Shown in pieces: positions 49,129 through 58,325 of a DNA stretch of 64,000 nucleotides. The translations under genes were made by a program, and so were the position numbers. How positions within the stretch are numbered: position 1 is the first letter of the stretch; each line of letters begins with the position of its first letter. Under the pieces are notes generated by a model. The model was not told where the DNA came from and searched no databases. It saw only the letters and a list, made by a program, of their open reading frames with translations. This DNA comes from Alphaproteobacteria bacterium 46_93_T64 (lineage in GTDB: Bacteria > Pseudomonadota > Alphaproteobacteria > Sneathiellales > Sneathiellaceae), in the NCBI GenBank assembly GCA_002163135.1, contig MAAN01000021.1, positions 62,001 to 126,000 on the forward strand, written 5' to 3'.

Positions 49129-51819
49129 TTATGAACTGCGGCGGCTCCACCAGCCTTTTTTCGGTGGACCTTTTGGTTTTTCAACCACCACTTCCGCACT
49201 TAACGTCGGTGTTGTCACCTCAACAGGTTCTGTAGCCGGTTTCGGAGCTTCTGCCTCCTTCACCTCTTGAGCCGGTGCTGGCTTAGGCTTCCTCTTCCGT
49301 GTTGCTTTTTTAGGCGCTTCTTCTGCCGCAACTGTTTCAGTAGGAATTTCCTCAGACGCTGTTGGTGTGTCTACCTTCTCTTCAGTAGTCGGTTCAGAAG
49401 CTTCCGCACTCTTCCGACGGGGACTTCTACGTCGTCGGGGACGCACCTTTTCAGGCTTACTTTCCTCCTCAGAAGTAGATCCGACAGGAGCTTCAGCCGC
49501 AGTATCTGCAGATGCAGTAGTCTCGTCTTCTTTATCTGTCGTTGTCTCCGACTTAGCTTCATCCGCTTTAGCTGGACGACGGCGAGTACGGCGACGAACA
49601 GGTTTCTTAACCGGCTCTTCTTCTCCCGTTTCTGATATTTCTACAGATTTCGCCATGATAACTTGAGGTGTATCAATCTCTGTAGGTTCACCGTCCGCAT
49701 TAGCGATCGGGATAATAACAATTTCAGGTTCAATATCTGAAACAACAACGTCTTCTGAAGCTACCAGCTCTGCATTCGCTGGACGAGAACGACGACGACC
49801 ACCGCGTTTTCCTCTACGGCGTTTACGAGGCTCATCATCATCATCTTCAGTTGCTGCTGCAGTTTCATCAGTATTTTCAACCGTAGGAGCACTCTCTACT
49901 GAGACTTCTTCTGATTGCTCGGCTGGATCATCGCGGCCTTTACGGCGACGACGACGACGACGACGTTTAGCCGAGCTGCTTTCTTTTTCAGACTCTTCTT
50001 CGTCTACTTCTTTTTCATCATCAGCATCAATTTGCGGCGCTTCAATTGCAGGAATATCCGGCACAGTTATCGCTTGAGACGCTGTTGGAGATTTCTCACG
50101 TTCAATTGTGTGATCATTCATATTCAAGGATGAATCAGCCAGAATAACAATGGTAATACCATATGTTGTTTCCAGCTCTTGAATGACGGAACGTTTCTGG
50201 TTCAAGAGATATATAGCCACATCCGTGTGAACGGTTACACAGATACGCGTACTACGCTCACGCACACCTTCTTCTTCCAGCGCACGAATGATGAGTAGCG
50301 CAGTAGATTCAGTTGAGCGGACAAAGCCCGAGCCACCACATGTGTGACATGTATTCGTACTAGTCTCTAGGAATGACGGACGTAGACGTTGACGCGACAT
50401 TTCTAACAAACCAAATGGGCTAATCCGTCCCACTTGAATGCGAGCTCTATCTGATTTCAAGCAATCTTTAAGGCGACGCTCAACAGCTTTATTATTGCGA
50501 TTATCATCCATATCGATGAAATCGATCACGATCAAACCAGCAAGGTCACGCAACCGTAGTTGACGCGCCATTTCCTCAGCTGCCTCCAGATTGGTTTTAA
50601 CCGCTGTGTCTTCAATGCTCCGCTCTTTTGTAGCTTTGCCAGAGTTCACGTCTACAGAAACGAGAGCTTCCGTTGGGTTGATCACAATGTAGCCACCAGA
50701 TTTCAACTGAACTTCTGGATTATACATTGAGGCAAACTGCTGTTCTACCTGAAAACGATGAAACAAAGGAATGCGGTCCCGGTACGGCTGCACCTTTTTC
50801 GCATGGCTTGGCATCAGCTTGCGCATAAAGTCTTTGGCAATGCGGTAGCCGTCTTCGCCTTCAACCAGAATTTCACTGATTTCTTTTGAATACAGGTCCC
50901 GGATGGAACGTTTGATCAGATTAGCTTCTTCGTAAACGCAGCTAGGCGCCATGGATTTAAGCGTTGTCTCGCGGATATCATCCCACAAACGTAACAAAAA
51001 TTCATAATCGCGTTTGATTTCAACTTTTGTACGGTTAAGGCCTGCGGTACGAATAATAACGCCTACGCCTTCCGGTACTTCCAGTTCAGAGGCAATTTTC
51101 TTCAAACGCTTACGGTCGGCCGGATTACTGATTTTCCGACTAATTCCACCGCCACGTCCGGTATTTGGCATCAAAACGCTATAGCGCCCAGGTAACGAAA
51201 TGTAGCTGGTAAGAGCAGCGCCCTTATTGCCACGTTCTTCTTTAACCACTTGAATAAGAAGAATTTGACGGCGTTTAATAACATCTTGAATTTTGTAGTG
51301 ACGCTTAATATTGGTTTTATGTCCAGGCTCAGCCTCGTCATCTCCACCAAGATTTTCAACAACATCATCATTTTCAGTCTCAACGACTTCTAATCCGCCA
51401 AGAGTATCACCTTCATCATCAACCACACCTTCTTCATCATCTGAGGAGAGAGGGGTGTTTTCAGTTGCAGCTGGATCTTTGTCATCACCATTAACGGCAG
51501 CGACATCTTCTTTCTCTACCGCTTCTTTTTCAGCAACGCTATCTTGATGAACAAGTTCATTACGGTCAGAGACCGGCACTTGATAATAGTCGGGGTGAAT
51601 TTCCGAGAAGGGAAGGAAACCATGACGATTTCCGCCATATTCAACAAAAGCTGCCTGAAGCGAGGGTTCCACTCGGGTAACCTTCGCAAGATAGATATTT
51701 CCTTTTAATTGTTTCTTTGAAGCCGTCTCATAATCAAACTCTTCTAGACGGGTCCCTTTAACAATTACAACACGAGTCTCTTCATCATGAGACGCGTCGA
51801 CAAGCATACGCGTAGCCAT
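49129..51819 (-). CDS. rne: Ribonuclease E
   Basis: Essential endoribonuclease starting mRNA decay and processing rRNA/tRNA. The 896 residues have an N-terminal S1 domain interrupted by an acidic insertion (about 90-170), then the 5'-sensor and DNase I-like catalytic region (INPTEALVSVDVNSG, IVIDFIDMDDN) and the Zn-link CHTC near 489. The C-terminal half (about 560-896) is low-complexity, with two Arg-rich RNA-binding motifs (eight Arg in a row, and RKRRRGKRGGRRR) and a long Glu/Ala/Pro tail, consistent with a degradosome scaffold. Confidence 0.95.
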   Translation of the reverse strand: MATRMLVDASHDEETRVVIVKGTRLEEFDYETASKKQLKGNIYLAKVTRVEPSLQAAFVEYGGNRHGFLPFSEIHPDYYQVPVSDRNELVHQDSVAEKEAVEKEDVAAVNGDDKDPAATENTPLSSDDEEGVVDDEGDTLGGLEVVETENDDVVENLGGDDEAEPGHKTNIKRHYKIQDVIKRRQILLIQVVKEERGNKGAALTSYISLPGRYSVLMPNTGRGGGISRKISNPADRKRLKKIASELEVPEGVGVIIRTAGLNRTKVEIKRDYEFLLRLWDDIRETTLKSMAPSCVYEEANLIKRSIRDLYSKEISEILVEGEDGYRIAKDFMRKLMPSHAKKVQPYRDRIPLFHRFQVEQQFASMYNPEVQLKSGGYIVINPTEALVSVDVNSGKATKERSIEDTAVKTNLEAAEEMARQLRLRDLAGLIVIDFIDMDDNRNNKAVERRLKDCLKSDRARIQVGRISPFGLLEMSRQRLRPSFLETSTNTCHTCGGSGFVRSTESTALLIIRALEEEGVRERSTRICVTVHTDVAIYLLNQKRSVIQELETTYGITIVILADSSLNMNDHTIEREKSPTASQAITVPDIPAIEAPQIDADDEKEVDEEESEKESSSAKRRRRRRRRKGRDDPAEQSEEVSVESAPTVENTDETAAATEDDDDEPRKRRRGKRGGRRRSRPANAELVASEDVVVSDIEPEIVIIPIANADGEPTEIDTPQVIMAKSVEISETGEEEPVKKPVRRRTRRRPAKADEAKSETTTDKEDETTASADTAAEAPVGSTSEEESKPEKVRPRRRRSPRRKSAEASEPTTEEKVDTPTASEEIPTETVAAEEAPKKATRKRKPKPAPAQEVKEAEAPKPATEPVEVTTPTLSAEVVVEKPKGPPKKGWWSRRSS

Positions 51820-52369
51820 ATATAAGCTCCGTGACTGATATTCACCCTGTGAGACGAGGGAACATAGTCATTTTTTTAATGGAAATCGCTGGCGCCGGTC
51901 CTGTTTTAAACATACTTAAAGGTATATACATTATACCTCGGGGGACTTATCGGCTGCCGGTCCCGCCTAATCTCTACACTAGAGGGCGGAACGATTTCAG
52001 TTTCACAAAAATTATATCTGCATTGTCTTTAGCACTGTTTTCAGACGCTCAGGGGATCTTAAAGGATGCCAGCTTAAGCTGTCGAAAACGGAGCCGCCCC
52101 ACTATAAATTCGATCTACAGGGGAACTGACCACAGAAACTCACACCTGAATGATAGTTACTTGTCAGCAACATAACAAACGAAATATTACTAATGGTTAA
52201 AAAAACTTTTGACGATTAGTGCCCAATAGGTAATTGCCATGATAAGTGTATTAAATAAAATTTGTATGGACTAGTATAATAGGCACCTGAGACGCATAGG
52301 TATTTGTGTGTAAAATTGGTAAAATCTGTACTATTTATCATGAGTAATTAGGAGTGTGCTGGACCGACT
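51820..52369. other. 550-base region upstream of rne and amiC
   Basis: Divergent promoter region. No credible gene; a plus-strand open frame at 51831-52175 has no family or ribosome-binding site. On the minus strand it would be the rne leader, with a hairpin AGGTATA/TATACCT (51920-51938) in a GC-rich part. RNase E of enterobacteria controls itself through a structured 5' UTR; a similar role here is inference. Confidence 0.5.
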
Positions 52370-53575
52370 ATGCTGGATTTTTTAAGATATATGCGTCGGT
52401 TTTCAGAAACTGTTTTGGTGATTGTCGGGCTGTGTATTTTAGTGCCTGTGGCTTCTGCGGCAATCTCAGAAGTCAAGGCCGTGCGTCTCGGGATTCATGA
52501 AAACAAAACGCGTTTTGTTTTGGAGATTGATCAAAAGCCTGAGTTTCGAATTTTCTATCTGGCAAATCCCAATCGAATTGTCATTGATCTTCAAGAAGTA
52601 AGCTGGAAAACTGCAAAAACGGGCAACCGATCAAGAGGTATCATCGATAATTACCGATACGGACTTTTTCGACAAGGCACTTCTAGAATTGTTCTGGATG
52701 TTAAAAAACCGGTAAAAATATTAAGGCAAGTTATCCTGTCGCCATCAGAGGGAAAACCCTATCGCTTTTTCATTGATGTCGCACAAACCGATCAAAGCAG
52801 CTTTTTAAAATCGGTTAAAGAGAGCCGGAAACAGCAATTGGCTTCCTTGCCTACGATAATTCAAGACATTCCGGTTCCAACTACCAACAAAAAGTGGACT
52901 GTTGTCGTAGACGCTGGACATGGTGGAATAGATCCAGGTGCAATCGGCCGCAGTGGGGTTCATGAGAAAAGCCTGACACTAAAGGTTGCAAAGAAACTAC
53001 GAGACCTTTTGAGATCGAACCCACGTTACCGCGTGGTTATGACCCGCGATAATGACACGTTCTTAAGTCTACGCGAACGGGTCAATGTTGGCCGCAAATA
53101 CAAAGGCGATTTGTTCATCTCCTTGCATGCAGATTCGATCGGTCGCGCAGATATCAGTGGTTCTACCGTCTATACATTATCTGAAAATGCATCGGATGAT
53201 GAGGCCGATGAACTCGCCAAATCTCACAATAAATCGGACATAATTGCAGGTGTTGATCTTGAAGAGCAAGATGACACAGTACAAGATATTCTAATCGATC
53301 TCGCACAACGTGAGACCATGAATTTTTCTGTAAAATTTGCCAAATTGCTTATTCCAGAGATTACCAGTTCTGGCATGAAAACGGGAAGTAGATCACATCG
53401 TTTTGCAGGATTTCGGGTCTTAAAAGCTCCAGACGTGCCATCGGTCCTTGTTGAGCTTGGTTATTTGTCAAACCGCCATGATGAGAAGTTATTGAAATCA
53501 ACAATGGGTCAAAAGAAACTGGCCAGTTCCATTTATCATGCCATTAACAAATACTTTGATAGCTTGCAGCCATGA
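52370..53575 (+). CDS. amiC: N-acetylmuramoyl-L-alanine amidase with AMIN domain
   Basis: Periplasmic zinc amidase that cleaves peptide stems from glycan strands for daughter-cell separation. The 401 residues have an N-terminal hydrophobic signal, an AMIN domain (about 40-130), a linker and Amidase_3 (about 175-400) with VVDAGHGGIDPGA, ENASDDEAD, SLHADS and the Glu in VLVELGYLSN. Followed by PBP1A, as commonly seen in alphaproteobacteria. Confidence 0.94.
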   Translation: MLDFLRYMRRFSETVLVIVGLCILVPVASAAISEVKAVRLGIHENKTRFVLEIDQKPEFRIFYLANPNRIVIDLQEVSWKTAKTGNRSRGIIDNYRYGLFRQGTSRIVLDVKKPVKILRQVILSPSEGKPYRFFIDVAQTDQSSFLKSVKESRKQQLASLPTIIQDIPVPTTNKKWTVVVDAGHGGIDPGAIGRSGVHEKSLTLKVAKKLRDLLRSNPRYRVVMTRDNDTFLSLRERVNVGRKYKGDLFISLHADSIGRADISGSTVYTLSENASDDEADELAKSHNKSDIIAGVDLEEQDDTVQDILIDLAQRETMNFSVKFAKLLIPEITSSGMKTGSRSHRFAGFRVLKAPDVPSVLVELGYLSNRHDEKLLKSTMGQKKLASSIYHAINKYFDSLQP

Positions 53576-53687
53576 TATCGCCGTATATTTTTTATACTTT
53601 GATACGGTCAAATACTATTAAGTACATACTCGGCTTCACAGCTAGTTAAACTCAAGGGCCCGTGAGAAATCACTCGGCACATTATTT

Positions 53688-56126
53688 ATGAAGCGTTTTT
53701 TGAAACTGTTACTAGTTCTTGTTTGCCTCACCATCTTAGGTGGCATGTTTGCGACAGGAACTGTTCTGTTCGGGTTTTGGCATTTTGGCAAAGGTCTGCC
53801 TGATTATGAGCAGCTGGCCAATTATGAACCACCCGTGATGACGCGTGTTCATTCTGCTGACGGTAGTCTGATCGCTGAATATGCGCGTCAACGACGCTTG
53901 TTTGTTCCCATAAATTCAATGCCGCAACGGGTGAAACAGGCCTTTATTGCAGCGGAAGATCAGGATTTTTACACTCATTTCGGAATTGATTTGAAAGGGA
54001 TCGTGCGCGCGACACTTAAAAACGTCAAAAATTTGGGGCAGGGACGCCGGTTAGTTGGTGCGTCAACCATCACACAACAAGTCGCTAAAAACATGTTGCT
54101 CACCAACGAAGTATCGTACGAGCGAAAAGCCAAAGAAGCCATATTGGCCATTCGAATTGACCGCAGTCTTTCTAAAGACCGAATACTTGAGCTGTACCTG
54201 AACGAAATTTATCTTGGAAATCGTGCCTATGGTGTCGCCGCAGCCGCTCTTTATTATTTTGATAAGTCGCTAAACGATCTGACGATCGCTGAAATGGCGT
54301 ATCTGGGAGCGCTTCCAAAGGCTCCAAATAACTATAATCCGTTTCGTTTTCACGAGCGTGCAACGATCCGCCGGAACTGGGTGGTCGGACGCATGCTTGA
54401 AGAGGGATATATCACAGCTGAACAGGCTGAAATCGCCATTTCGAGCCCTTTGATTGTCAAACGCGGCCGGGACGCCGAAGTGTTGCAGGCTAAATGGTTC
54501 GTAGAAGAAGTCCGCAGAGAACTCTTTGACCTATACGGTGTTGAAGGTCTCTACGATGGTGGGCTTTCAGTCCGAACAACAATGCAGGCTTCACTCCAAA
54601 AATTGGGGGAAAAATCATTACGAGGTGGGTTGCGCTACTATGATCGACGCCATGGTTGGCGCGGACCTATTGCGAGCATCAAGCTTACCGACGGCTGGCT
54701 TTCAGACCTTAAAAAAGTGACCGAACCCAAAGGATTGTCTCCATGGGAATTGGCGGTTGTGCTCGAGGTTAATAAGGACGGTGTAATCGTTGGCTTGAAA
54801 TCCGATAAAAAGGGCTCAATTCTTTTTGAAGATATGAAGTGGGCACGTCCATGGATTAAGGGCCAGAGAGTCGGTGCACGGGTCAAGAAACCAAGTGACG
54901 TTGTAAAATCGGGTGATGTTGTTGCCGTAACAGCGCTTGAAGGGGAACGTGCACAAGAGGGGCTTTATAGTCTTGAGCAAATCCCGGATGTATCTGGTGG
55001 GCTTGTTGCGATGGACCCGCATACAGGACGTGTTCTGGCCCTCGTCGGTGGTTGGAGCCAAGAGGCGTCTGAATTTAACCGCGCTGTACAAGCTCGGCGA
55101 CAACCAGGTTCTTCTTTCAAACCGTTTGTGTACACAGCGGCACTTGATCGCGGATTTACACCTGTTAGCAAGATCATGGACGGCCCATTTGTACTCACCC
55201 AAGCAAATGGAGATCGCTGGAAACCATCCAACTATACCAAAAAATTCTACGGCCCTAGTACATTGCGTCTTGGTCTTGAAAAATCCAGGAATTTGATGAC
55301 TGTACGACTTGCGCGCTCAATCGGTATGGATGTGGTTGCCGATTACGCCAACAGATTTGGGATTCACAATAACTTGCAACCAACACTTGCTATGTCACTT
55401 GGTGCAATGGAAACAACACTTCTTAAAATGACGACCGCCTATTCCGAACTGGTCAACGGCGGTAAAGAAATTACACCGACACTTATAGACCGCGTACAAA
55501 ACAGGCGTGGTGCCGCGATCTACCAACATGACACGCGAGTTTGCAAAGGTTGCCGTGCTTCCTCGTGGCGTGGTCAGGATGAGCCTGAAATTGTGGATAC
55601 ACGAGATCAGATCGTTTCGCCGGCCACGGCTTATCAAGTTGTCTCAATGCTTGAAGGTGTTGTGCTTCGCGGAACGGGACGTAAAGTCAACGTTATCAAA
55701 AAACCATTAGCAGGTAAAACCGGTACGACTAACGACGGTCGTGACGCCTGGTTTGTAGGGTTCTCACCAGATTTAGCGGTTGGAGTATATGTTGGGTTTG
55801 ATAAACCCAAAAGCCTTGGCCCTAGAGAAGGTGGCGGCGGTGTCGCATCACCAATTTTTCGGGATTTCATGATGGAAGCATTAGCTGATAAATCTGCAAT
55901 CCCGTTTCGTGTACCAGAAGGTATCCGTTTGGTACGTGTTAAAGCCTCTACAGGTGAACCAGCCGTACGCGGTGATAGAGGAGTGATTCTGGAAGCCTTC
56001 AAGACAACAGACGAACTCACCGAGGGTGAGGGTGTGCTGGATGGCTCTGAAAATGGCAAAGCAACAGGCATTTCTCTGGATAAGCAAAAAAATCCAGTAA
56101 CCAATGGCACTGGCGGTCTTTACTGA
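53688..56126 (+). CDS. mrcA: Penicillin-binding protein 1A
   Basis: Bifunctional class A peptidoglycan synthase. The 812 residues have one N-terminal transmembrane segment (about 7-30), a glycosyltransferase-51 domain (catalytic Glu in AAEDQDFYTHFGID), an OB-like insertion and a transpeptidase with SxxK in PGSSFKPF, the SRN triad and KTGTT in AGKTGTTNDGRDAWF. A CKGC pair lies in the transpeptidase insertion. Downstream of amiC and upstream of prfB. Confidence 0.95.
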   Translation: MKRFLKLLLVLVCLTILGGMFATGTVLFGFWHFGKGLPDYEQLANYEPPVMTRVHSADGSLIAEYARQRRLFVPINSMPQRVKQAFIAAEDQDFYTHFGIDLKGIVRATLKNVKNLGQGRRLVGASTITQQVAKNMLLTNEVSYERKAKEAILAIRIDRSLSKDRILELYLNEIYLGNRAYGVAAAALYYFDKSLNDLTIAEMAYLGALPKAPNNYNPFRFHERATIRRNWVVGRMLEEGYITAEQAEIAISSPLIVKRGRDAEVLQAKWFVEEVRRELFDLYGVEGLYDGGLSVRTTMQASLQKLGEKSLRGGLRYYDRRHGWRGPIASIKLTDGWLSDLKKVTEPKGLSPWELAVVLEVNKDGVIVGLKSDKKGSILFEDMKWARPWIKGQRVGARVKKPSDVVKSGDVVAVTALEGERAQEGLYSLEQIPDVSGGLVAMDPHTGRVLALVGGWSQEASEFNRAVQARRQPGSSFKPFVYTAALDRGFTPVSKIMDGPFVLTQANGDRWKPSNYTKKFYGPSTLRLGLEKSRNLMTVRLARSIGMDVVADYANRFGIHNNLQPTLAMSLGAMETTLLKMTTAYSELVNGGKEITPTLIDRVQNRRGAAIYQHDTRVCKGCRASSWRGQDEPEIVDTRDQIVSPATAYQVVSMLEGVVLRGTGRKVNVIKKPLAGKTGTTNDGRDAWFVGFSPDLAVGVYVGFDKPKSLGPREGGGGVASPIFRDFMMEALADKSAIPFRVPEGIRLVRVKASTGEPAVRGDRGVILEAFKTTDELTEGEGVLDGSENGKATGISLDKQKNPVTNGTGGLY

Positions 56127-56183
56127 CACCGCAACTGGTATTAAGTTGCCTCAAAATCAGAATTAATTTGGATAGGAATTACT

Positions 56184-57291
56184 ATGCGCGCCGAACATCA
56201 GGCCGTTGTGGATGAAATCAAGCAGGCGATGGATCTGCTGAGGAGGCATCTTTGACTGGGATAATGCAATTAGACGTCTCGAAGAGCTTAATGCGCTTGT
56301 AGAAGATCCAGACCTTTGGAATTCTCCGACCAAAGCACAAAAACTTATGCGCGAACGCACTGGCCTTGATAATGCGATCAACGCATATAAAAGTATTCAT
56401 CAAGATCTGGAAGATACGATTGAATTGATCGAGCTTGCAGAGATGGAAGATGATGAAGATACGCTGAATGAAGCTGAAGAAGCACTAAAAGATATTCAGG
56501 TTCTTGCTGAAAAACGTCGTCTCGAAAGCATGCTTTCCGGTGAAGTGGATGCCAATTCTGCATATCTTGAAATTCATGCAGGGGCTGGTGGTACAGAATC
56601 TCAAGATTGGACCCAGATTTTGCTGCGTATGTATATGCGCTGGGCGGATCAGCATGGCAACAAGGTAAAAGTTCTAGAAGAAAGTGCCGGCGAAGAAGCG
56701 GGTCTTAAATCTGTGACAATCGAGATTACCGGTGAAAACGCCTATGGTTGGTTGAAGACAGAATCCGGTGTTCATCGCCTAGTTCGTATTTCACCGTTTG
56801 ATTCAAATGCTCGCCGCCATACAAGTTTTTCTTCTGTTGGTGTTTTCCCGGTTATTGATGACGATATCGATATCGAAATTGAAGAAAAGGATCTTCGCAT
56901 TGATACCTACCGTGCGTCTGGCGCGGGGGGGCAGCATGTTAACACAACGGATAGTGCGGTTCGTATTACCCACGTTCCGACGAATGTTGTTGTTCAGTGT
57001 CAAAACGATCGTTCCCAACACAAAAATAGAGCTGAAGCTATGAAAATGCTGAAGTCTCGTTTGTATGAACTTGAACTACAGAAACGAGATGCTGAAGCCG
57101 CTAAAACTCGGGGTCAACAAACAGATATTGGCTGGGGCCATCAAATTCGATCCTACGTCCTACACCCATATCAAATGGTGAAAGATCTACGGACTGGTGT
57201 TGAAAAAGGCAATGCGCAAGGAGTCCTCGATGGGGACCTTGATGATTATCTGGCTGCGGCACTTTCTCAGCGTGTTGGTGAAGATAATTAG
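56184..57291 (+). CDS. prfB: Peptide chain release factor 2, programmed +1 frameshift
   Basis: Recognises UGA and UAA and releases the peptide. 368 residues once the frameshift is joined (56184-56252 then 56254-57291): the first 22 codons are followed by CTT TGA C, where the ribosome slips +1 on CTT to read GAC TGG. An internal Shine-Dalgarno (AGGAGG, 56241-56246) sits four bases before the CTT. Downstream: SPFDSNARR (stop recognition SPF motif) and GAGGQHVN (GGQ catalytic loop). Low RF2 favours the slip, giving autoregulation. Confidence 0.97.
56241..56256 (+). promoter_or_regulatory. prfB programmed frameshift signal
   Basis: AGGAGG (56241-56246), CAT, then CTT-TGA-C (56250-56256), the same arrangement as E. 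coli RF2 (AGGGGGTATCTTTGAC). The Shine-Dalgarno pairing drives the +1 slip on CTT when UGA decoding is slow. Confidence 0.93.
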
Positions 57292-57313
57292 TAAAGAACG
57301 TTAATTTGATTAG

Positions 57314-57352
57314 AAAAAAGCCCTTACTGAAATCCTCAGTAAGGGCTTTTTA
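57314..57352 (+). terminator. Rho-independent terminator after prfB
   Basis: AAAAAGCCCTTACTGA / TCAGTAAGGGCTTTTT with an AATCC loop. The symmetric A/T tracts also allow use by the convergent membrane-protein gene at 57357. Confidence 0.9.
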
Positions 57353-57356
57353 TTGT

Positions 57357-58325
57357 CTATTTGCCGGTTTTGTAGACCAAATTAAATTGTTTATCTGACA
57401 TCCGTTTCACGTAAAAGGATAATGGGATAATAAGCAACATTGACAGTAATATTCTACCCACAAAGACAGCGCTCCAATGCCCACCGATCGCCATAACAAT
57501 TATTGTGTCTTCTATTAGGCCGTGGCAAAATCCTAGGAAAATCATTGATATAAAGACGCTTCTAGGATTGAGAGTTCCCTTATCCACTTCCCGCATGATA
57601 AGGCCACCGCCGAATGAAAGGCCAAGCAAAATACCCACCATGGCTAACGGCGCAGCGTTCGGTCCAATGCCGAGAATGCGTAACACAGGTGTTAGCGCTT
57701 TCATCAACCAGCGAGTAATTCCTACATATTCCATAATTTTCAAAAGTGCGATAAGACCGGTCAGGATCCAGAATATTAGAAACAGGCTTTTGAGAGATGA
57801 AATAATCCACCCCATCCAGCTATTGTCGACATCAGCATTATCCATCGCTATCAGGATATTAGCAGGCTCGTCAAAAAGTCCGAAAACGGAGAATAAAAAG
57901 TGACAAATAAAGCCATAAACAAGCATGGCGAACAAACGTGTAAAACAGGAGAAAATAAGCGAAACTCCCGTCCTTTTTACAATGACCTGTTCAATGGGAA
58001 GCGCATGGCCAAACAGCAACATTCCGCCGATAATGGTCATATCCGCCGTTGTAAAAGCAACGTCCGGAGCCAATGCTAGAAGAATGATCACAGAAGGGTA
58101 GAGGCCCACGAATAAGTTAGTCGCCAGGATCAAAGACGCCTCGGCAGGCAATCCGAACAAATCCATAAAGGGACCTGCCCAGTCACTTATAAAATCTACC
58201 AATCCTGCGCGAATACCAATTTCGACAAGAACCATTACCGGCACCATTATTTTTAAGAGTCCCCAGTAAACGGCAAAACTTTCCTTAAAAAGGGTACGGG
58301 TGGCGGGTACAATACGTGTATTCAT
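57357..58325 (-). CDS. Nucleoside-recognition (Gate) domain membrane protein
   Basis: A 322-residue multi-pass membrane protein. Its first half resembles one Gate/nucleoside-recognition domain (KIMVPVMVLVEIGIRAGL, followed by GLYPSVIILLAL) and the second a related unit (FGGGLIMREVDKG, FCHGLIEDT). Members of this group include SpmA/SpmB-like and YjiH-like proteins; the transported or sensed molecule is unknown. Overlaps the esterase gene upstream by four bases (ATGA), suggesting a two-gene operon. Confidence 0.8.
   Translation of the reverse strand: MNTRIVPATRTLFKESFAVYWGLLKIMVPVMVLVEIGIRAGLVDFISDWAGPFMDLFGLPAEASLILATNLFVGLYPSVIILLALAPDVAFTTADMTIIGGMLLFGHALPIEQVIVKRTGVSLIFSCFTRLFAMLVYGFICHFLFSVFGLFDEPANILIAMDNADVDNSWMGWIISSLKSLFLIFWILTGLIALLKIMEYVGITRWLMKALTPVLRILGIGPNAAPLAMVGILLGLSFGGGLIMREVDKGTLNPRSVFISMIFLGFCHGLIEDTIIVMAIGGHWSAVFVGRILLSMLLIIPLSFYVKRMSDKQFNLVYKTGK

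Noticed and set aside
49267-49666. Open frames antisense to the rne 3' part
   Set aside because: Low-complexity Ser/Arg/Phe runs are the complement of the repetitive Glu/Arg codons of RNase E.
51831-52175. Plus-strand 114-codon frame upstream of rne
   Set aside because: No ribosome-binding site, no recognisable family and odd composition; it lies in the rne leader region.
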